The notes: generated by a model not told the origin, from the letters alone. Counted from the first letter of the stretch, positions 9,312 to 18,644 are shown. The stretch is DNA of 64,000 nt from Mucilaginibacter sp. (GCF_028288225.1 NZ_JAQBOC010000080.1:124001-188000); one strand, 5' to 3'. A program made the numbers and translations.

Positions 9312-10082
9312 ATGAAAATGAGGCATGATATATCAAGTAAGGAAATTGATCCCAATGAGGAGCCTCTTCTGATAGAACATCTGTCTAAGTCATTCGGTGA
9401 GCGTAAGATCCTTGATGATTTCAGCCTTCGGTTAAATAGTGAAGAGAATGTGGTTGTACTTGGAAAGTCGGGAGCGGGCAAATCTGTACTGATCAAGTGC
9501 GTAATCGGATTGCTGGTTCCGGATGAAGGAAGTATAAAGGTTTACGGAGAAAATGTAGTTGGGATCGGAAAGCATGAGCTGGACCAACTTCGCACGACCA
9601 TTGGATTCCTATTCCAGGGGAACGCCTTATACGATTCGATGAGCGTCCGCGAAAACCTGGAATTTCCACTGAGAAGACATTGGATTAAAATTACAGAAAA
9701 CGAAGTCAATGATATGATCCTGGATGCGCTTGAAAATGTCAATTTGGCCCATACCATAGACATGATGCCTGCTGAGTTGTCCGGTGGTATGCAGAAGAGA
9801 ATTGCGCTTGCCAGAACAATGATTTTAAAACCAAGGATTATTTTATACGATGAACCAACAACAGGGCTTGACCCCGTTACGGCAAGGGAAATCGATCAGC
9901 TCATTCTTAAGCTGCAGGAAAAATACCATACCTCCTCAATCATAATTTCCCACGATATGAATTGCGTCAAAACAACAGCCAACCGGATTGTCCTGTTACT
10001 TGATGGTAAATGTTATGCGGAAGGCACCTATCGGGAACTGGAGCTTTCCCGGGATTTAAAAATTAAACAGTTTTTCGAATAA
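9312..10082 (+). CDS. MlaF-type ABC transporter ATP-binding protein
   Basis: This 256-residue ABC ATPase carries all catalytic motifs: Walker A GKSGAGKS near residue 54, signature LSGGMQKRIALAR near residue 155, Walker B IILYDEPTTGLDP and a switch-region SHD. Length and the short C-terminal tail match MlaF. It powers the MlaE-like permease encoded 5 nt upstream and the MCE protein encoded 3 nt downstream. The first few residues before the ABC domain are poorly conserved, so the ATG at 9312 versus a Met two codons later is undecided. Confidence 0.92.
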   Translation: MKMRHDISSKEIDPNEEPLLIEHLSKSFGERKILDDFSLRLNSEENVVVLGKSGAGKSVLIKCVIGLLVPDEGSIKVYGENVVGIGKHELDQLRTTIGFLFQGNALYDSMSVRENLEFPLRRHWIKITENEVNDMILDALENVNLAHTIDMMPAELSGGMQKRIALARTMILKPRIILYDEPTTGLDPVTAREIDQLILKLQEKYHTSSIIISHDMNCVKTTANRIVLLLDGKCYAEGTYRELELSRDLKIKQFFE

Positions 10083-10085
10083 GCA

Positions 10086-11081
10086 ATGAAAACGGAAAGA
10101 AACAACATTAAACTTGGGATATTCGTCATGTGCGGATTAGCCATCCTGGTAATTGCACTCTACCTGGTGGGTGAAAATAAAAACAATTGGGGATCGGGGA
10201 TCCAGGTTAAGATTCATTTTTCTGACCTTAATGGCCTTGTAGAAGGGGATAATGTATTATATGCGGGCATGACTGCCGGCAGCGTTAAAAAGGTTCAAAT
10301 TTTAAACGATACGACCATTGAGGTTACATTACTGGTTAATAATAAAACCGGGCATTTTATTCACCGGAATTCAGTTGCGACAATTGGCTCCCAAGGCTTA
10401 ATGGGCAACAAGGTGATCAATATTACACCGGGCAGAGGAAATGCAGGCCTTATAAAGGACGGAGATTATTTGGCCACCTTGCAACCTGTAGGAATTGACC
10501 AAATGTTACCGAAATTATCGCACATCGGGGATAACGTCGCAGTGGTTTCCGAGGTGTTAAAAAATACGGTGCTGGCACTCGACTCTAGTCACCTGATGAG
10601 GTTGCTGAAAGACAGCAACACAGCAAAGCAACTTCGCTTGACGTTGACCGGTGCACGGGTAACCCTGCAAAACACGGCGGAGGTGACTACTGTATTTCGC
10701 AATCTTGCCTATCAAACGAAAAATGGAAAAGGTGCCCTGGGTTTATTAATTGCAGATAGCAGTTTCGCTCGCTCTATCTCAAAAACCGTGAACCAGCTGG
10801 AAGGTGCTTCTCATAATGTCAATGAGGCTTCCTTAAAATTAAACAATACAGCTTCCGATATTAATGACGAGCTCTTACATGGAAAGGGGGTGTTAAACCT
10901 GCTGCTTACAGATTCAGCATCCGCGGAGAACGTGAGTAAGTCATTACTTAATATTAAAAATGGAACTGACGGTTTTAACCAAAATATGGAAGCGCTTAAA
11001 CACAACTTTTTCTTTAAGGGATATTTCAGGAAGAAACAAAAAGAGGAAGCTAAACAACAGAATAAAACCGGGGCTCAATAA
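10086..11081 (+). CDS. MlaD/MCE family lipid-transport protein
   Basis: The 331-residue protein has one N-terminal transmembrane anchor (about 9-28), then a single MCE domain (about 38-120, with 'LVEGDNVLYAGMTAGSVKKV'). A long helical, low-complexity tail rich in Asn/Leu follows and ends in a Lys-rich segment. MCE proteins form periplasmic rings that bind lipid on top of the MlaE permease. The extended tail is longer than in E. coli MlaD and fits the Bacteroidota form. It is the last gene of the operon; no clear terminator follows, and the next gene is 186 nt away. Confidence 0.9.
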   Translation: MKTERNNIKLGIFVMCGLAILVIALYLVGENKNNWGSGIQVKIHFSDLNGLVEGDNVLYAGMTAGSVKKVQILNDTTIEVTLLVNNKTGHFIHRNSVATIGSQGLMGNKVINITPGRGNAGLIKDGDYLATLQPVGIDQMLPKLSHIGDNVAVVSEVLKNTVLALDSSHLMRLLKDSNTAKQLRLTLTGARVTLQNTAEVTTVFRNLAYQTKNGKGALGLLIADSSFARSISKTVNQLEGASHNVNEASLKLNNTASDINDELLHGKGVLNLLLTDSASAENVSKSLLNIKNGTDGFNQNMEALKHNFFFKGYFRKKQKEEAKQQNKTGAQ

Positions 11082-11267
11082 CGCTGAGAAATAGGAAGAT
11101 CATGCATTGCTTTATTAATGGGTGGTTCAAAATTGACGGATCAGGCATTGCAGTCCTTACAGCGCCTGAACGTTTCTTAACAGAACGTTGAAATTAAAAT
11201 AACATCATTTGATTTAAAAAGATTTTTCCGCCGGACACACGCTTTATTTGGTAAAAAATAAATTATC

Positions 11268-12152
11268 ATGGTCAAATCAATTTTCTTGCCGGTTAGATAT
11301 AAAATACTTACCATTTCTATCATGAGTTTGTTAGCCACGGTGCTTTCATGCCAATGCTTTGCACAACAACTAAATGATACCACTAAAAGAATAAAAGTTA
11401 TAGATACTTTAAAAAAGGACCTTTTTACCGCACCGGATACTGTTCGCCATTTACACAGCAAATTGTGGACCCTTTTGCCACCATCAATTATGATAGCGTA
11501 CGGAACATCCTCTTTTTATTTTCACCCGGTCAGGAGAATAGATAAGTCGATTTATAACGAGACATTAAAACACGATTGGGTTCCTAATAGTCATATGGAA
11601 GATTATTTTCAATTTGCCCCGGTAATTTTGACCTACGGGCTTAATTTGGCAGGCATACACGGTAAAAACACTTTCGTTGATCGCTCCATGACTTATCTAT
11701 TAGCACAGGGAATGACTGAGCTGACTGTTTTTTCTTTAAAGAAGGCCACGCACCGCGCACGGCCGAATGGATCCAACTCCTATTCCTTCCCGTCAGGTCA
11801 TACTGCTAATGCATTTGCCGGGGCAGAATTCATGGCCCAGGAACTGGGTGAAAAGTCGCCCTTTTACAGCGCGATTGGCTATGCATTCGCGGCTACCACC
11901 GGTGTTTTTCGCATCTATCACAAGGATCATTGGTTCAGCGATGTTGTTGCCGGCGCGGGTTTCGGAATATTGTCCACTAAAGGAGCATACCTCCTGTATC
12001 CGGTCATCCGTAATAGTCTGACACCTAAAGGACGGGAAAAGGAGAGAAGCAGCACCGGGATCGATATTAAACAAAAGCCAAAAAAGGAAAAGATACTCCT
12101 TCCATCCTTTAATGACGGAACTATCGGTTTACAGTTCGCGATGCAATTATAA
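11268..12152 (+). CDS. PAP2 family phosphatase, exported
   Basis: The 294-residue protein has an N-terminal signal segment (cleavage after CFAQ near residue 33) and the full acid-phosphatase/PAP2 triad. The motifs are K158-x6-R165-P166, PSGH at 175-178, and R215-x5-H221-x3-D225. This predicts dephosphorylation of a lipid pyrophosphate, phosphatidate or related phosphoester at the membrane or in the periplasm. Its position beside a lipid-transport operon fits a phospholipid role, although co-transcription is not certain given the 186-nt gap. The C-terminal ~35 residues after a Lys-rich linker end in an aromatic strand and lie outside the domain. Confidence 0.88.
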   Translation: MVKSIFLPVRYKILTISIMSLLATVLSCQCFAQQLNDTTKRIKVIDTLKKDLFTAPDTVRHLHSKLWTLLPPSIMIAYGTSSFYFHPVRRIDKSIYNETLKHDWVPNSHMEDYFQFAPVILTYGLNLAGIHGKNTFVDRSMTYLLAQGMTELTVFSLKKATHRARPNGSNSYSFPSGHTANAFAGAEFMAQELGEKSPFYSAIGYAFAATTGVFRIYHKDHWFSDVVAGAGFGILSTKGAYLLYPVIRNSLTPKGREKERSSTGIDIKQKPKKEKILLPSFNDGTIGLQFAMQL

Positions 12153-12261
12153 GACGAGTTAGCCGGTATCCTAAAAAACCGGGTACCATCTATAGAGACG
12201 GGCAATAAACGGATAGACTCACTCGATTTTCACAGGACGCACGGTTGCCGGTATTTGGTAA

Positions 12262-12530
12262 AATCAAGGAAATCGCGAATCACATGGGTTTTGAGGACCC
12301 GAATAATTTTTCGACTTTCCTTCAGAAGTGTACGGGCCAGCCACCTTTAAGGTATAGAGAATCATGCCCTTTATATAAGTCGCGATCTGTCGGATAAGTC
12401 ATCGGGCCGATTTTAAAAGACTATTCTTTGAAAGCTAAAGTATTAACGCGGTGAATTAACGGATTTTGATATATAAAGGAAGAAGAGCAACGGGTCGAAT
12501 GAATTGCAATTAATTTTCATGCTAATGTTA
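12262..12530 (+). pseudogene. Decayed copy B of the araC 3' end and its downstream region
   Basis: From about 12262 the sequence follows the AraC gene from codon ~280 to its stop (compare 8209-8344) and continues into the intergenic DNA (8345-8430). It has scattered substitutions but the same reading order: 'MGFEDPNNFSTF', then a Cys replacing Gly, then the TG..P..YR end. There is no N-terminal part. Several substitutions are shared with copy C at 13604 and absent from the intact gene, so B and C share a history. The 12153-12261 segment before it and 12531-12681 after it hold nothing recognisable. Confidence 0.75.
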
Positions 12531-12681
12531 TCCGGTTTCTTGCACAAAAAGTATTGCTTTTGGGAGATACAGCGTCTCACGAAATAGAACCATTCATGGG
12601 CGTATCAGGCTTAAAGGCACTTAGGTAACTATCAGGCCTCCCTCAGCTTTTATTTGAAATTGAAAGCTAATCTTTTGGAAT

Positions 12682-12915
12682 TAAAAGAGGAAATCAACCA
12701 TCTGTTGTTTTCTTTGTATGGGTGCAATTATTCTTGTTTTTGAACAAATAAACACGAAATAAAATGGCCCCCTGTGAAATATGGCGATTTTTACAAGGAC
12801 TAAAATATTTCTGAAAGAAGCAGGTAGTTGGGCGAAATTTACCGGGCAATTTTTGTTTATCGGAAGCCAATCTATATATGAAGTTAGGGAGTTTCTCATC
12901 CATAATAGGAAATGA
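12682..12915 (+). pseudogene. Truncated copy of the mlaE leader and first 40 codons
   Basis: Bases 12682-12780 match the leader of the intact mlaE-like gene (8439-8535). From the ATG at 12781 a 44-codon frame reproduces the first ~40 residues (MAIF.RTK.FL.EAGS.AKFTGQFLF...VREFL) before diverging to 'HNRK' and a TGA at 12913-12915. The next base begins the ATG of the sigma-factor gene. The truncated frame may serve as a translated leader for that gene. It is clearly a remnant as a permease because all membrane segments after the first amphipathic region are missing. Confidence 0.8.
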
Positions 12916-13452
12916 ATGGAAAAAGCAGAATTACTCATTTCAATAAAGGAATGTTTACGAAATAATAAAATTCACCAGAAAAAGGTGTATGTGGCTTATT
13001 ATGGGTTCGCATATTGCATTGCGTTACGATATGCGAACAGCAGAGAAGAGGCGTCCATCATAATGAACAAGGGCTTTTATAACGCTTTTGTTCGTTTGGG
13101 CGATTATGATAAAACGATTGAATTTAAAGAATGGTTGAAATTTCTTATTCTTCATGCAGCTATTGAATATCTTTTCAAAGTCAAGCAATATCCTGAAATA
13201 CCACGAGAGTCAGAAATTAGTGATCATAATCCCCGTCACAATAATTTAGAAACTGGATTTTCCTACGATTATTATATTAAAATTCTGCATCAACTCCCTT
13301 TTCGAAATCGGGCAGTTTTTAACCTTTTTGCAATTGAAGGTTATGAGCATGAAAAAATTGCAAATATGCTCAACATATCAATTAACTCTTCCAAACTACT
13401 TTTAACACAGGCCAGAGAGAATTTAAATTTTTGGATACTCCAGAGCCGTTGA
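12916..13452 (+). CDS. Sigma-70 family (ECF-like) RNA polymerase sigma factor
   Basis: This 178-residue protein has a sigma region-2-like segment (about 35-90, 'EEASIIMNKGFYNAF..L', then 'FKEWLKFLILHAAIEYLF') and a region-4 helix-turn-helix near the C terminus (about 125-170, 'LPFRNRAVFNLFAIEGYEHEKIANML'). This is the two-domain ECF layout. The region 2.3/2.4 positions are more divergent than in typical ECFs. The ATG directly abuts the stop of the truncated mlaE copy, so it may use the duplicated mla leader for expression. No anti-sigma gene is adjacent. It sits between two decayed duplications, so its arrival by rearrangement is likely. Confidence 0.75.
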   Translation: MEKAELLISIKECLRNNKIHQKKVYVAYYGFAYCIALRYANSREEASIIMNKGFYNAFVRLGDYDKTIEFKEWLKFLILHAAIEYLFKVKQYPEIPRESEISDHNPRHNNLETGFSYDYYIKILHQLPFRNRAVFNLFAIEGYEHEKIANMLNISINSSKLLLTQARENLNFWILQSR

Positions 13453-13603
13453 CCGCCTCTTCCCGGAATAACAAGCAGTTAACGCCGCAACACTTTTAAT
13501 ATATTAATTATTAATTCGGATTTTCCTAATTCCCTATACAACTTGGTGCTTCGAGGCGCATGGAACAATCTGATCAAGCCTCCCGGAATGTCCATTCATA
13601 TTC

Positions 13604-13895
13604 AGGGAAATTGCCAATCACATGGGTTTTGAGGATCCCAATAATTTTTCGACTTTCTTTCACAAGTGTACCGGCCAGGCGCCTTTAAGTTATAGAGGAT
13701 CATGTCCTTTATATAAGTCCCAATCTGCCCGTCAAATTATCGGGGACGATTCTAAAAGGCTTTTCTTTAAAAATTGAAGGATTAATGTAGCAAATCAACA
13801 GTTGTTTGATATAAATGCCAGGAAGGAAAGCAACAGATCAGATGGCTTACAATTAATTTATGCCAATTTGTAAATACTAAATTTAACGGATAAGG
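13604..13895 (+). pseudogene. Decayed copy C of the araC 3' end and downstream region
   Basis: A third version of the AraC C-terminal coding end and the DNA after it lies here (compare 8214-8430 and 12268-12530). It reads 'REIANHMGFEDPNNFSTF', then diverges at the same places as copy B. Similarity to copy B alone continues to about 13895, through a stretch of 'AATTAATTT' and 'GTATCCGG'. Nothing of the mlaE leader follows. The remainder of the gap before the next gene (13896-14136) is AT-rich and holds a motif at 14019-14036. Confidence 0.75.
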
Positions 13896-14018
13896 TATCC
13901 GGTGCCGTGTGGGGTGTTTTTAATTTTTAGATCTCTTAATGATCTGATTAAAGCTCCATCCGGTTAAATACAGCCACTGTCAGATTACTTGCTTTTCGTT
14001 GCCTTTCACTGCCAGCAT

Positions 14019-14036
14019 TCGTAAATTTTCGAAATA
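14019..14036. promoter_or_regulatory. 18-bp motif shared with the region upstream of the DUF2798 gene
   Basis: TCGTAAATTTTCGAAATA is found here about 100 nt before the isochorismatase-type gene. The same 18 bases occur at 35760-35777 before the DUF2798 gene. The core AAATTTTCGAAAT is partly palindromic. A common operator or promoter element is possible. Confidence 0.3.
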
Positions 14037-14136
14037 TCATAAGTGATAAAATAAATATTTATGGTTAAGTATTTAATTATAAGTAATTTATATAAGTGGC
14101 ATTGTTCATGAATAATGGTTTTTAAAAATTTATATT

Positions 14137-14769
14137 ATGAAACCATCACCAGATTTATTAACTCCTGACAACCATGTATTGGTTCTGATCGATTTTGAAG
14201 GACAAATGGCCTTTGCTACTAAAAGCATCTCTTTAAACGAATTGCGTACAAATACAGCAATCATCTCCGGTGCTTCTAAAATTTTTAACGTTGCTACGAT
14301 TGTGACTACTGTTGCCGAAGAATCGTTCTCCGGACCGGTCTTTCCGGAAATACAAGAGTACTATCCGCAGGCAACCTCGGGCTATATAGACCGCACCTCG
14401 ATGAATACCTGGGAGGATGAAGCTGCATATAAAGCGATCACCGGCACCGGCAAAAAGAAAATTGTTTTAGCCGGTTTATGGACAGGCGTTTGCATCGTCG
14501 GCCCGGCTTTGTCTGCACTAAGCGAAGGATACGAAGTATACGCAATCACCGATGCCTGCGGTGATGTTAGCACCGAGGCACACGAACGCGCTGTTCAACG
14601 CATGGTGCAATTAGGCGTTAAACCGATGACATCTATTCAATACGTGCTGGAACTACAGCGTGACTGGGCCCGCCAGGAAACTTATGTTGCTGTAACCGAC
14701 CTGATGAAAAAATATGGCGGTGCATACGGCATCGGCCTCCAGTATGCTCACCATATGCTGGCACACTAA
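14137..14769 (+). CDS. Isochorismatase family hydrolase (YcaC-like)
   Basis: A 210-residue cysteine hydrolase of the YcaC branch. The catalytic Asp19 lies in 'VLIDFEG' and the nucleophile Cys119 in 'LWTGVCIVGPALSAL', with a 'TDACGD' strand after it. As in E. coli YcaC, an Arg (R86) stands where other isochorismatases carry Lys. The C-terminal 'ELQRDWAR' and the following helix also match YcaC. The physiological substrate of this branch is unknown. It is a single gene closed by a strong terminator, ahead of the porin gene on the same strand. Confidence 0.88.
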   Translation: MKPSPDLLTPDNHVLVLIDFEGQMAFATKSISLNELRTNTAIISGASKIFNVATIVTTVAEESFSGPVFPEIQEYYPQATSGYIDRTSMNTWEDEAAYKAITGTGKKKIVLAGLWTGVCIVGPALSALSEGYEVYAITDACGDVSTEAHERAVQRMVQLGVKPMTSIQYVLELQRDWARQETYVAVTDLMKKYGGAYGIGLQYAHHMLAH

Positions 14770-14776
14770 GTTTTAT

Positions 14777-14807
14777 AAAAGAGACAGGGTTTTTGCCCTG
14801 TCTTTTT
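14777..14807 (+). terminator. Rho-independent terminator
   Basis: AGACAGGG (14782-14789) pairs with CCCTGTCT (14796-14803) around a 6-nt loop. An A run precedes the stem and a T run follows it. It lies just after the YcaC-like gene. Confidence 0.9.
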
Positions 14808-14836
14808 AACTCATTTCCATATTACTAATACCACTA

Positions 14837-16219
14837 ATGAAAGCATTTTTTAATTACCGGATAATATTATTGCCTGCCTTTGTGATGCTATGTGTGGCCG
14901 TATCCGCGCAAAACTTTAAACCTTTAAGATATGATGAAGATTATAGCTATTTAAGGAACGATACCTCCCGGAACTGGTATGATAATATGAAGTTTCAGCC
15001 GCTATCTAAAAATAAGGAAACTTATTTATCTTATGGTGGGGAGGTTAGATATCAATATTTTTGGTTCCAAAATGAAAACTGGGGCGCTGCCCCCAAAGAT
15101 AAGGATGGATTTTTTCTAACGCGGTATCTGGGAAGTGTTGATTTCCACGCCGGAAGTCACTTCAGGACATTCGTTCAGCTTCAAAGCAGTTTAGCTAACG
15201 GCCAAATTACTTCCCCCAACCCTGTCGATCAAAATCTTCTGGATCTGCACCAGGCATTTTTCGATGTCAGTTTTATAGAAAATAAAAACAAGGACCTTAT
15301 CTTCAGATTTGGCAGGCAGGAAATGGCCTATGGCTCTCAACGCTTAGTATCTGTCAGGGAGGCGCCAAACAACAGGCAAGCATTTGATGCAGCAAAATTT
15401 ATATATAAAGGAAAAGACTTCAGAATTGATGCCTTCTATGGCGACTACGTACCCGCTAAATCCGGTATTTTTGATGATGGGGTTAATAAAAACACCTCTA
15501 TCTGGGGTTCCTACGCTGCATTTAATGATGTTCCGTTTTTCAAAGATGTAGATTTTTATTATCTGGGCATACACCGAAAGAATACTGCATTTGACGATGG
15601 CAAAGGGAAGGAGACCCGTCATTCGATAGGTTCGAGAATCTGGAACACTGCACCTGACTGGTCTTATGATTTTGAAGGTTTGTATCAGTTTGGAAAGTTT
15701 AATTCCGATAATATCTCGGCATGGACCTTATCTTCCAATACTTCATATACCTTTTTTCATACACCGTTAAAACCCGAGTTCGGTTTAAAAACCGAACTGA
15801 TAAGTGGTGACAGGCATTATGGAGACGGGAAACTGAATACATTTGATCCCCTCTTTCCAAAAGGGGCCTATTTCGGCCTGGCTTCTCTGATTGGTCCATC
15901 CAACCTTGAGGATGTACATCCTTATTTCTCTTTAGCATTTACGAAAAGGCTAAGCTTTACAGCTGATTATGATTTTTTCTGGAGAATGAGCACGAACGAT
16001 GGAATTTATGCGGTCAATACTTCGCTGATCTATTCAGGTAAAAACTCGAATTCCAAAAAGATCGGAAATCAATTACAGGCAATGTTGGAATATTCAGTTA
16101 ATAAATTTCTTTACCTGCGCGGAGACTTTACCTGGTTTCAGGCCGGACAGTATCTAAAAGATGTAGGGCCTGGAAAAGATATTTTAATGTCAAGCGGAAC
16201 CGTCCAGTTCAAATTTTAA
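14837..16219 (+). CDS. Outer-membrane alginate-export-type porin
   Basis: The 460-residue protein has a signal peptide (cleavage after VSAQ near residue 25), then an all-beta, aromatic-rich sequence with alternating hydrophobic strands to a terminal Phe, as expected of an outer-membrane barrel. Segments such as 'YGGEVRYQYFWF.NENWG', 'RTFVQLQSS', 'LIFRFGRQEMAYGSQRLVS' and 'REAPNNRQAFD' match the alginate_exp (PF13372) family, many members of which are general substrate channels rather than alginate exporters. The amidohydrolase gene follows after 43 nt, so this may be the uptake channel for that enzyme's substrate (inference). Confidence 0.82.
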   Translation: MKAFFNYRIILLPAFVMLCVAVSAQNFKPLRYDEDYSYLRNDTSRNWYDNMKFQPLSKNKETYLSYGGEVRYQYFWFQNENWGAAPKDKDGFFLTRYLGSVDFHAGSHFRTFVQLQSSLANGQITSPNPVDQNLLDLHQAFFDVSFIENKNKDLIFRFGRQEMAYGSQRLVSVREAPNNRQAFDAAKFIYKGKDFRIDAFYGDYVPAKSGIFDDGVNKNTSIWGSYAAFNDVPFFKDVDFYYLGIHRKNTAFDDGKGKETRHSIGSRIWNTAPDWSYDFEGLYQFGKFNSDNISAWTLSSNTSYTFFHTPLKPEFGLKTELISGDRHYGDGKLNTFDPLFPKGAYFGLASLIGPSNLEDVHPYFSLAFTKRLSFTADYDFFWRMSTNDGIYAVNTSLIYSGKNSNSKKIGNQLQAMLEYSVNKFLYLRGDFTWFQAGQYLKDVGPGKDILMSSGTVQFKF

Positions 16220-16262
16220 TAAACACTTATCATCAACAAATTTTACACTTATAATTTAAGAA

Positions 16263-18182
16263 ATGAAAAAAGCTGATATGATACTTTACAATGGTGACAT
16301 TCACACTGTTGACAAGAATATTCCTTTAGCAACAGCCGTAGCTATAAATGACGGAAAATTTATTGCAGTAGGTGATGATGCTCCTATAATGCAATATGCA
16401 GGTGAAGGTACCTTGATCATCGATCTGAAAAAGAAAAGAGTGATACCCGGCATAAACGATTCGCACACGCACCTGATCCGGGGCGGGCTTAACTATAACC
16501 TGGAACTACGCTGGGATGGTGTGCCCTCATTGGCCGATGCACTGCGGATGCTTAAAGAGCAAGTAGACCGTACACCGTCACCGCAATGGGTGCGTGTAGT
16601 TGGTGGCTGGTCGGAGTTTCAGTTCGCTGAAAGGCGCATGCCTACCCTGCCCGAAATCAACGCGATATCACCGGATACTCCTGTTTTTATAATGCATTTA
16701 TATGACCGTGCTTTTATGAACCGCGCTGCGCTAAAGGCCGTTGGTTATACCAAAGATACGCCGGCGCCACCGGGAGGCCAAATCGAAAGGGATTCAAAAG
16801 GGGAGCCTACAGGCCTTATCCTGGCTACACCCAATGCTATGATCCTGTATTCCACACTGGCCAAAGGTCCAAAATTATCCTACGAACACCAGGTTAACTC
16901 TACCCGCCATTATATGCGCGAAATGAATCGCTTCGGTATTACCAGTGTAATTGATGCCGGGGGCGGTTTCCAGAATTTCCCGGATGACTACAGGATTATT
17001 CAGGAATTGAACGATGATGGCAAACTAACCGTAAGGATAGCCTACAACCTGTTTACCCAACACCCCAAACAGGAAAAAGAGGATTTCGATAACTGGACAA
17101 AAAGCGTAAAGCTATACCAAGGCGATGACATGTACCGCCATAACGGTGCAGGTGAAATGCTTGTTTTTTCGGCGGCAGATTTTGAGGACTTTTTGCAGCC
17201 CCGTCCCGAATTACCCGAACAAATGGAGGAGGAACTGGAACGGGTTGTGCGTCTGCTGGTTCAGAATCGCTGGCCGTTCCGCCTGCATGCTACCTACAAC
17301 GAAAGTATTACACGTTTTTTAAACGTATTTGAGAAGGTAAACAAGGATATTCCATTCAACGGACTGCCGTGGATATTTGATCATGCAGAAACCATCAACG
17401 AAAAAAATATAGAGCGTGTTAAGGCACTTGGCGGAGGTATTGCAATACAGGATAGGATGGCTTTCCAGGGCGAATATTTTGCGGACCGTTACGGCAAAAA
17501 AGCGGCCTTGCAAACCCCGCCGGTAAAAAAGATGCTGGAAATGGGAGTACCCGTAGGTGGCGGTACTGATGCAACCCGGGTGTCAAGCTATAACCCATGG
17601 CTGGCATTGTACTGGCTAACATCAGGCAAAACGGTAGGTGGAATGCCTTTATATGATGATGGTGCCAGGCTTAGCCGTGCAACCGCCCTTGAACTTTACA
17701 CCAGGGGCAGTGCCTGGTTCTCCAACGAGCAGCAAAAAAAGGGAAGCATAAAAACTGGTCAACTGGCTGATCTTGTGGTACTCGATCGCGATTATTTTAC
17801 CGTTGATGAAGAGGATATAAAATCCATTGAAGCCGACTTGACTATATTAGGCGGCAAGGTAGTTTATGCCAAAGGTGCTTTTGCCACGCATAACCCACCG
17901 CCTATACCGGTATTGCCCGATTGGTCGCCAACCACTATTTACAACGGCTATTTCCCAGGGAGCAATCATTTAGTTCCGGCAAATTCCAAACAGGCCAAAG
18001 CCGAAAAACGTAAATCTGACGATGCTATAGTACAACTGCAGATAGCAACTGCTGTGCATGCTTGTATCGGCAGTTGTAATGTCCATGGCCATAACCATAA
18101 TGACGCACGTATGAGCGGTGTTCCGGTTGACAATTATACAGCCTTCTGGGGCGCACTGGGTTGTTCATGTTTCGCGTTTTAA
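16263..18182 (+). CDS. Amidohydrolase family protein (YtcJ-like) with a Cys/His-rich tail
   Basis: A 639-residue metal-dependent hydrolase of the amidohydrolase_3 type. It starts with the typical 'ADMILYNGDIHTVD' beta-sandwich strand and carries the metal-binding H68-x-H70 in 'NDSHTHL'. Later it has 'HAT' and 'DHAE' His sites, 'GGGTDATR' with the catalytic Asp, and the 'KTGQLADLVVLD' closing strand. The last ~35 residues carry a cluster of Cys and His (HACIGSCNVHGHNH, then a terminal LGCSC) beyond the normal domain. This could bind a metal; the role is unknown. There is no signal peptide. It is followed 12 nt later by the DoxX gene. Confidence 0.85.
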   Translation: MKKADMILYNGDIHTVDKNIPLATAVAINDGKFIAVGDDAPIMQYAGEGTLIIDLKKKRVIPGINDSHTHLIRGGLNYNLELRWDGVPSLADALRMLKEQVDRTPSPQWVRVVGGWSEFQFAERRMPTLPEINAISPDTPVFIMHLYDRAFMNRAALKAVGYTKDTPAPPGGQIERDSKGEPTGLILATPNAMILYSTLAKGPKLSYEHQVNSTRHYMREMNRFGITSVIDAGGGFQNFPDDYRIIQELNDDGKLTVRIAYNLFTQHPKQEKEDFDNWTKSVKLYQGDDMYRHNGAGEMLVFSAADFEDFLQPRPELPEQMEEELERVVRLLVQNRWPFRLHATYNESITRFLNVFEKVNKDIPFNGLPWIFDHAETINEKNIERVKALGGGIAIQDRMAFQGEYFADRYGKKAALQTPPVKKMLEMGVPVGGGTDATRVSSYNPWLALYWLTSGKTVGGMPLYDDGARLSRATALELYTRGSAWFSNEQQKKGSIKTGQLADLVVLDRDYFTVDEEDIKSIEADLTILGGKVVYAKGAFATHNPPPIPVLPDWSPTTIYNGYFPGSNHLVPANSKQAKAEKRKSDDAIVQLQIATAVHACIGSCNVHGHNHNDARMSGVPVDNYTAFWGALGCSCFAF

Positions 18183-18194
18183 ACTATAATAATT

Positions 18195-18626
18195 GTGAAC
18201 GATATTATTAAACAGCTGCTTTATTCGAACCTAGGCTCATCGTTGTCTAACTGGGCTATGCTTGCCTTCCGCGTACTGCTGGCTATCGAACTTTTCCGTG
18301 TGCACGGAATGAAAAAATTCAGGGGTAATAACGGTAAACCTGAGGTAGTGCCCAATCCGCTTGGTCTACCACAGGGCTTAAACAACCTGATAGCCACAAT
18401 TTCAGATACCGTAGTGCCTGTGCTGATAATACTGGGCGTGTTTACGCGCCTTGCAGTGCTGCCAACCATTGGCATTACTGCGGTAGGTTACTTTGTGGTG
18501 CATAAAAACGACTCACTTGAGGTTAGAGATGTTCCCTATGTGTACACCATTTGCTTTCTGTTATTGCTTGCAACAGGGCCGGGCAGCATATCGCTTGACC
18601 AGCATCTTTTTAATTATTTTTTTTAG
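18195..18626 (+). CDS. DoxX family membrane protein
   Basis: The 143-residue protein has about four transmembrane segments and the DoxX-like pattern 'RVLLAIELFRVHGMKKF' at the end of helix 1 and 'GVFTRLAVLPTIG' in the middle. It starts with GTG at 18195, 12 nt after the amidohydrolase stop. DoxX-type proteins are linked to thiosulfate:quinone oxidation or redox stress, but most are uncharacterised. Its position between a hydrolase and Dps suggests a stress-related operon. Confidence 0.8.
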   Translation: MNDIIKQLLYSNLGSSLSNWAMLAFRVLLAIELFRVHGMKKFRGNNGKPEVVPNPLGLPQGLNNLIATISDTVVPVLIILGVFTRLAVLPTIGITAVGYFVVHKNDSLEVRDVPYVYTICFLLLLATGPGSISLDQHLFNYFF

Positions 18627-18644
18627 CTTTAAATATTTATAACA

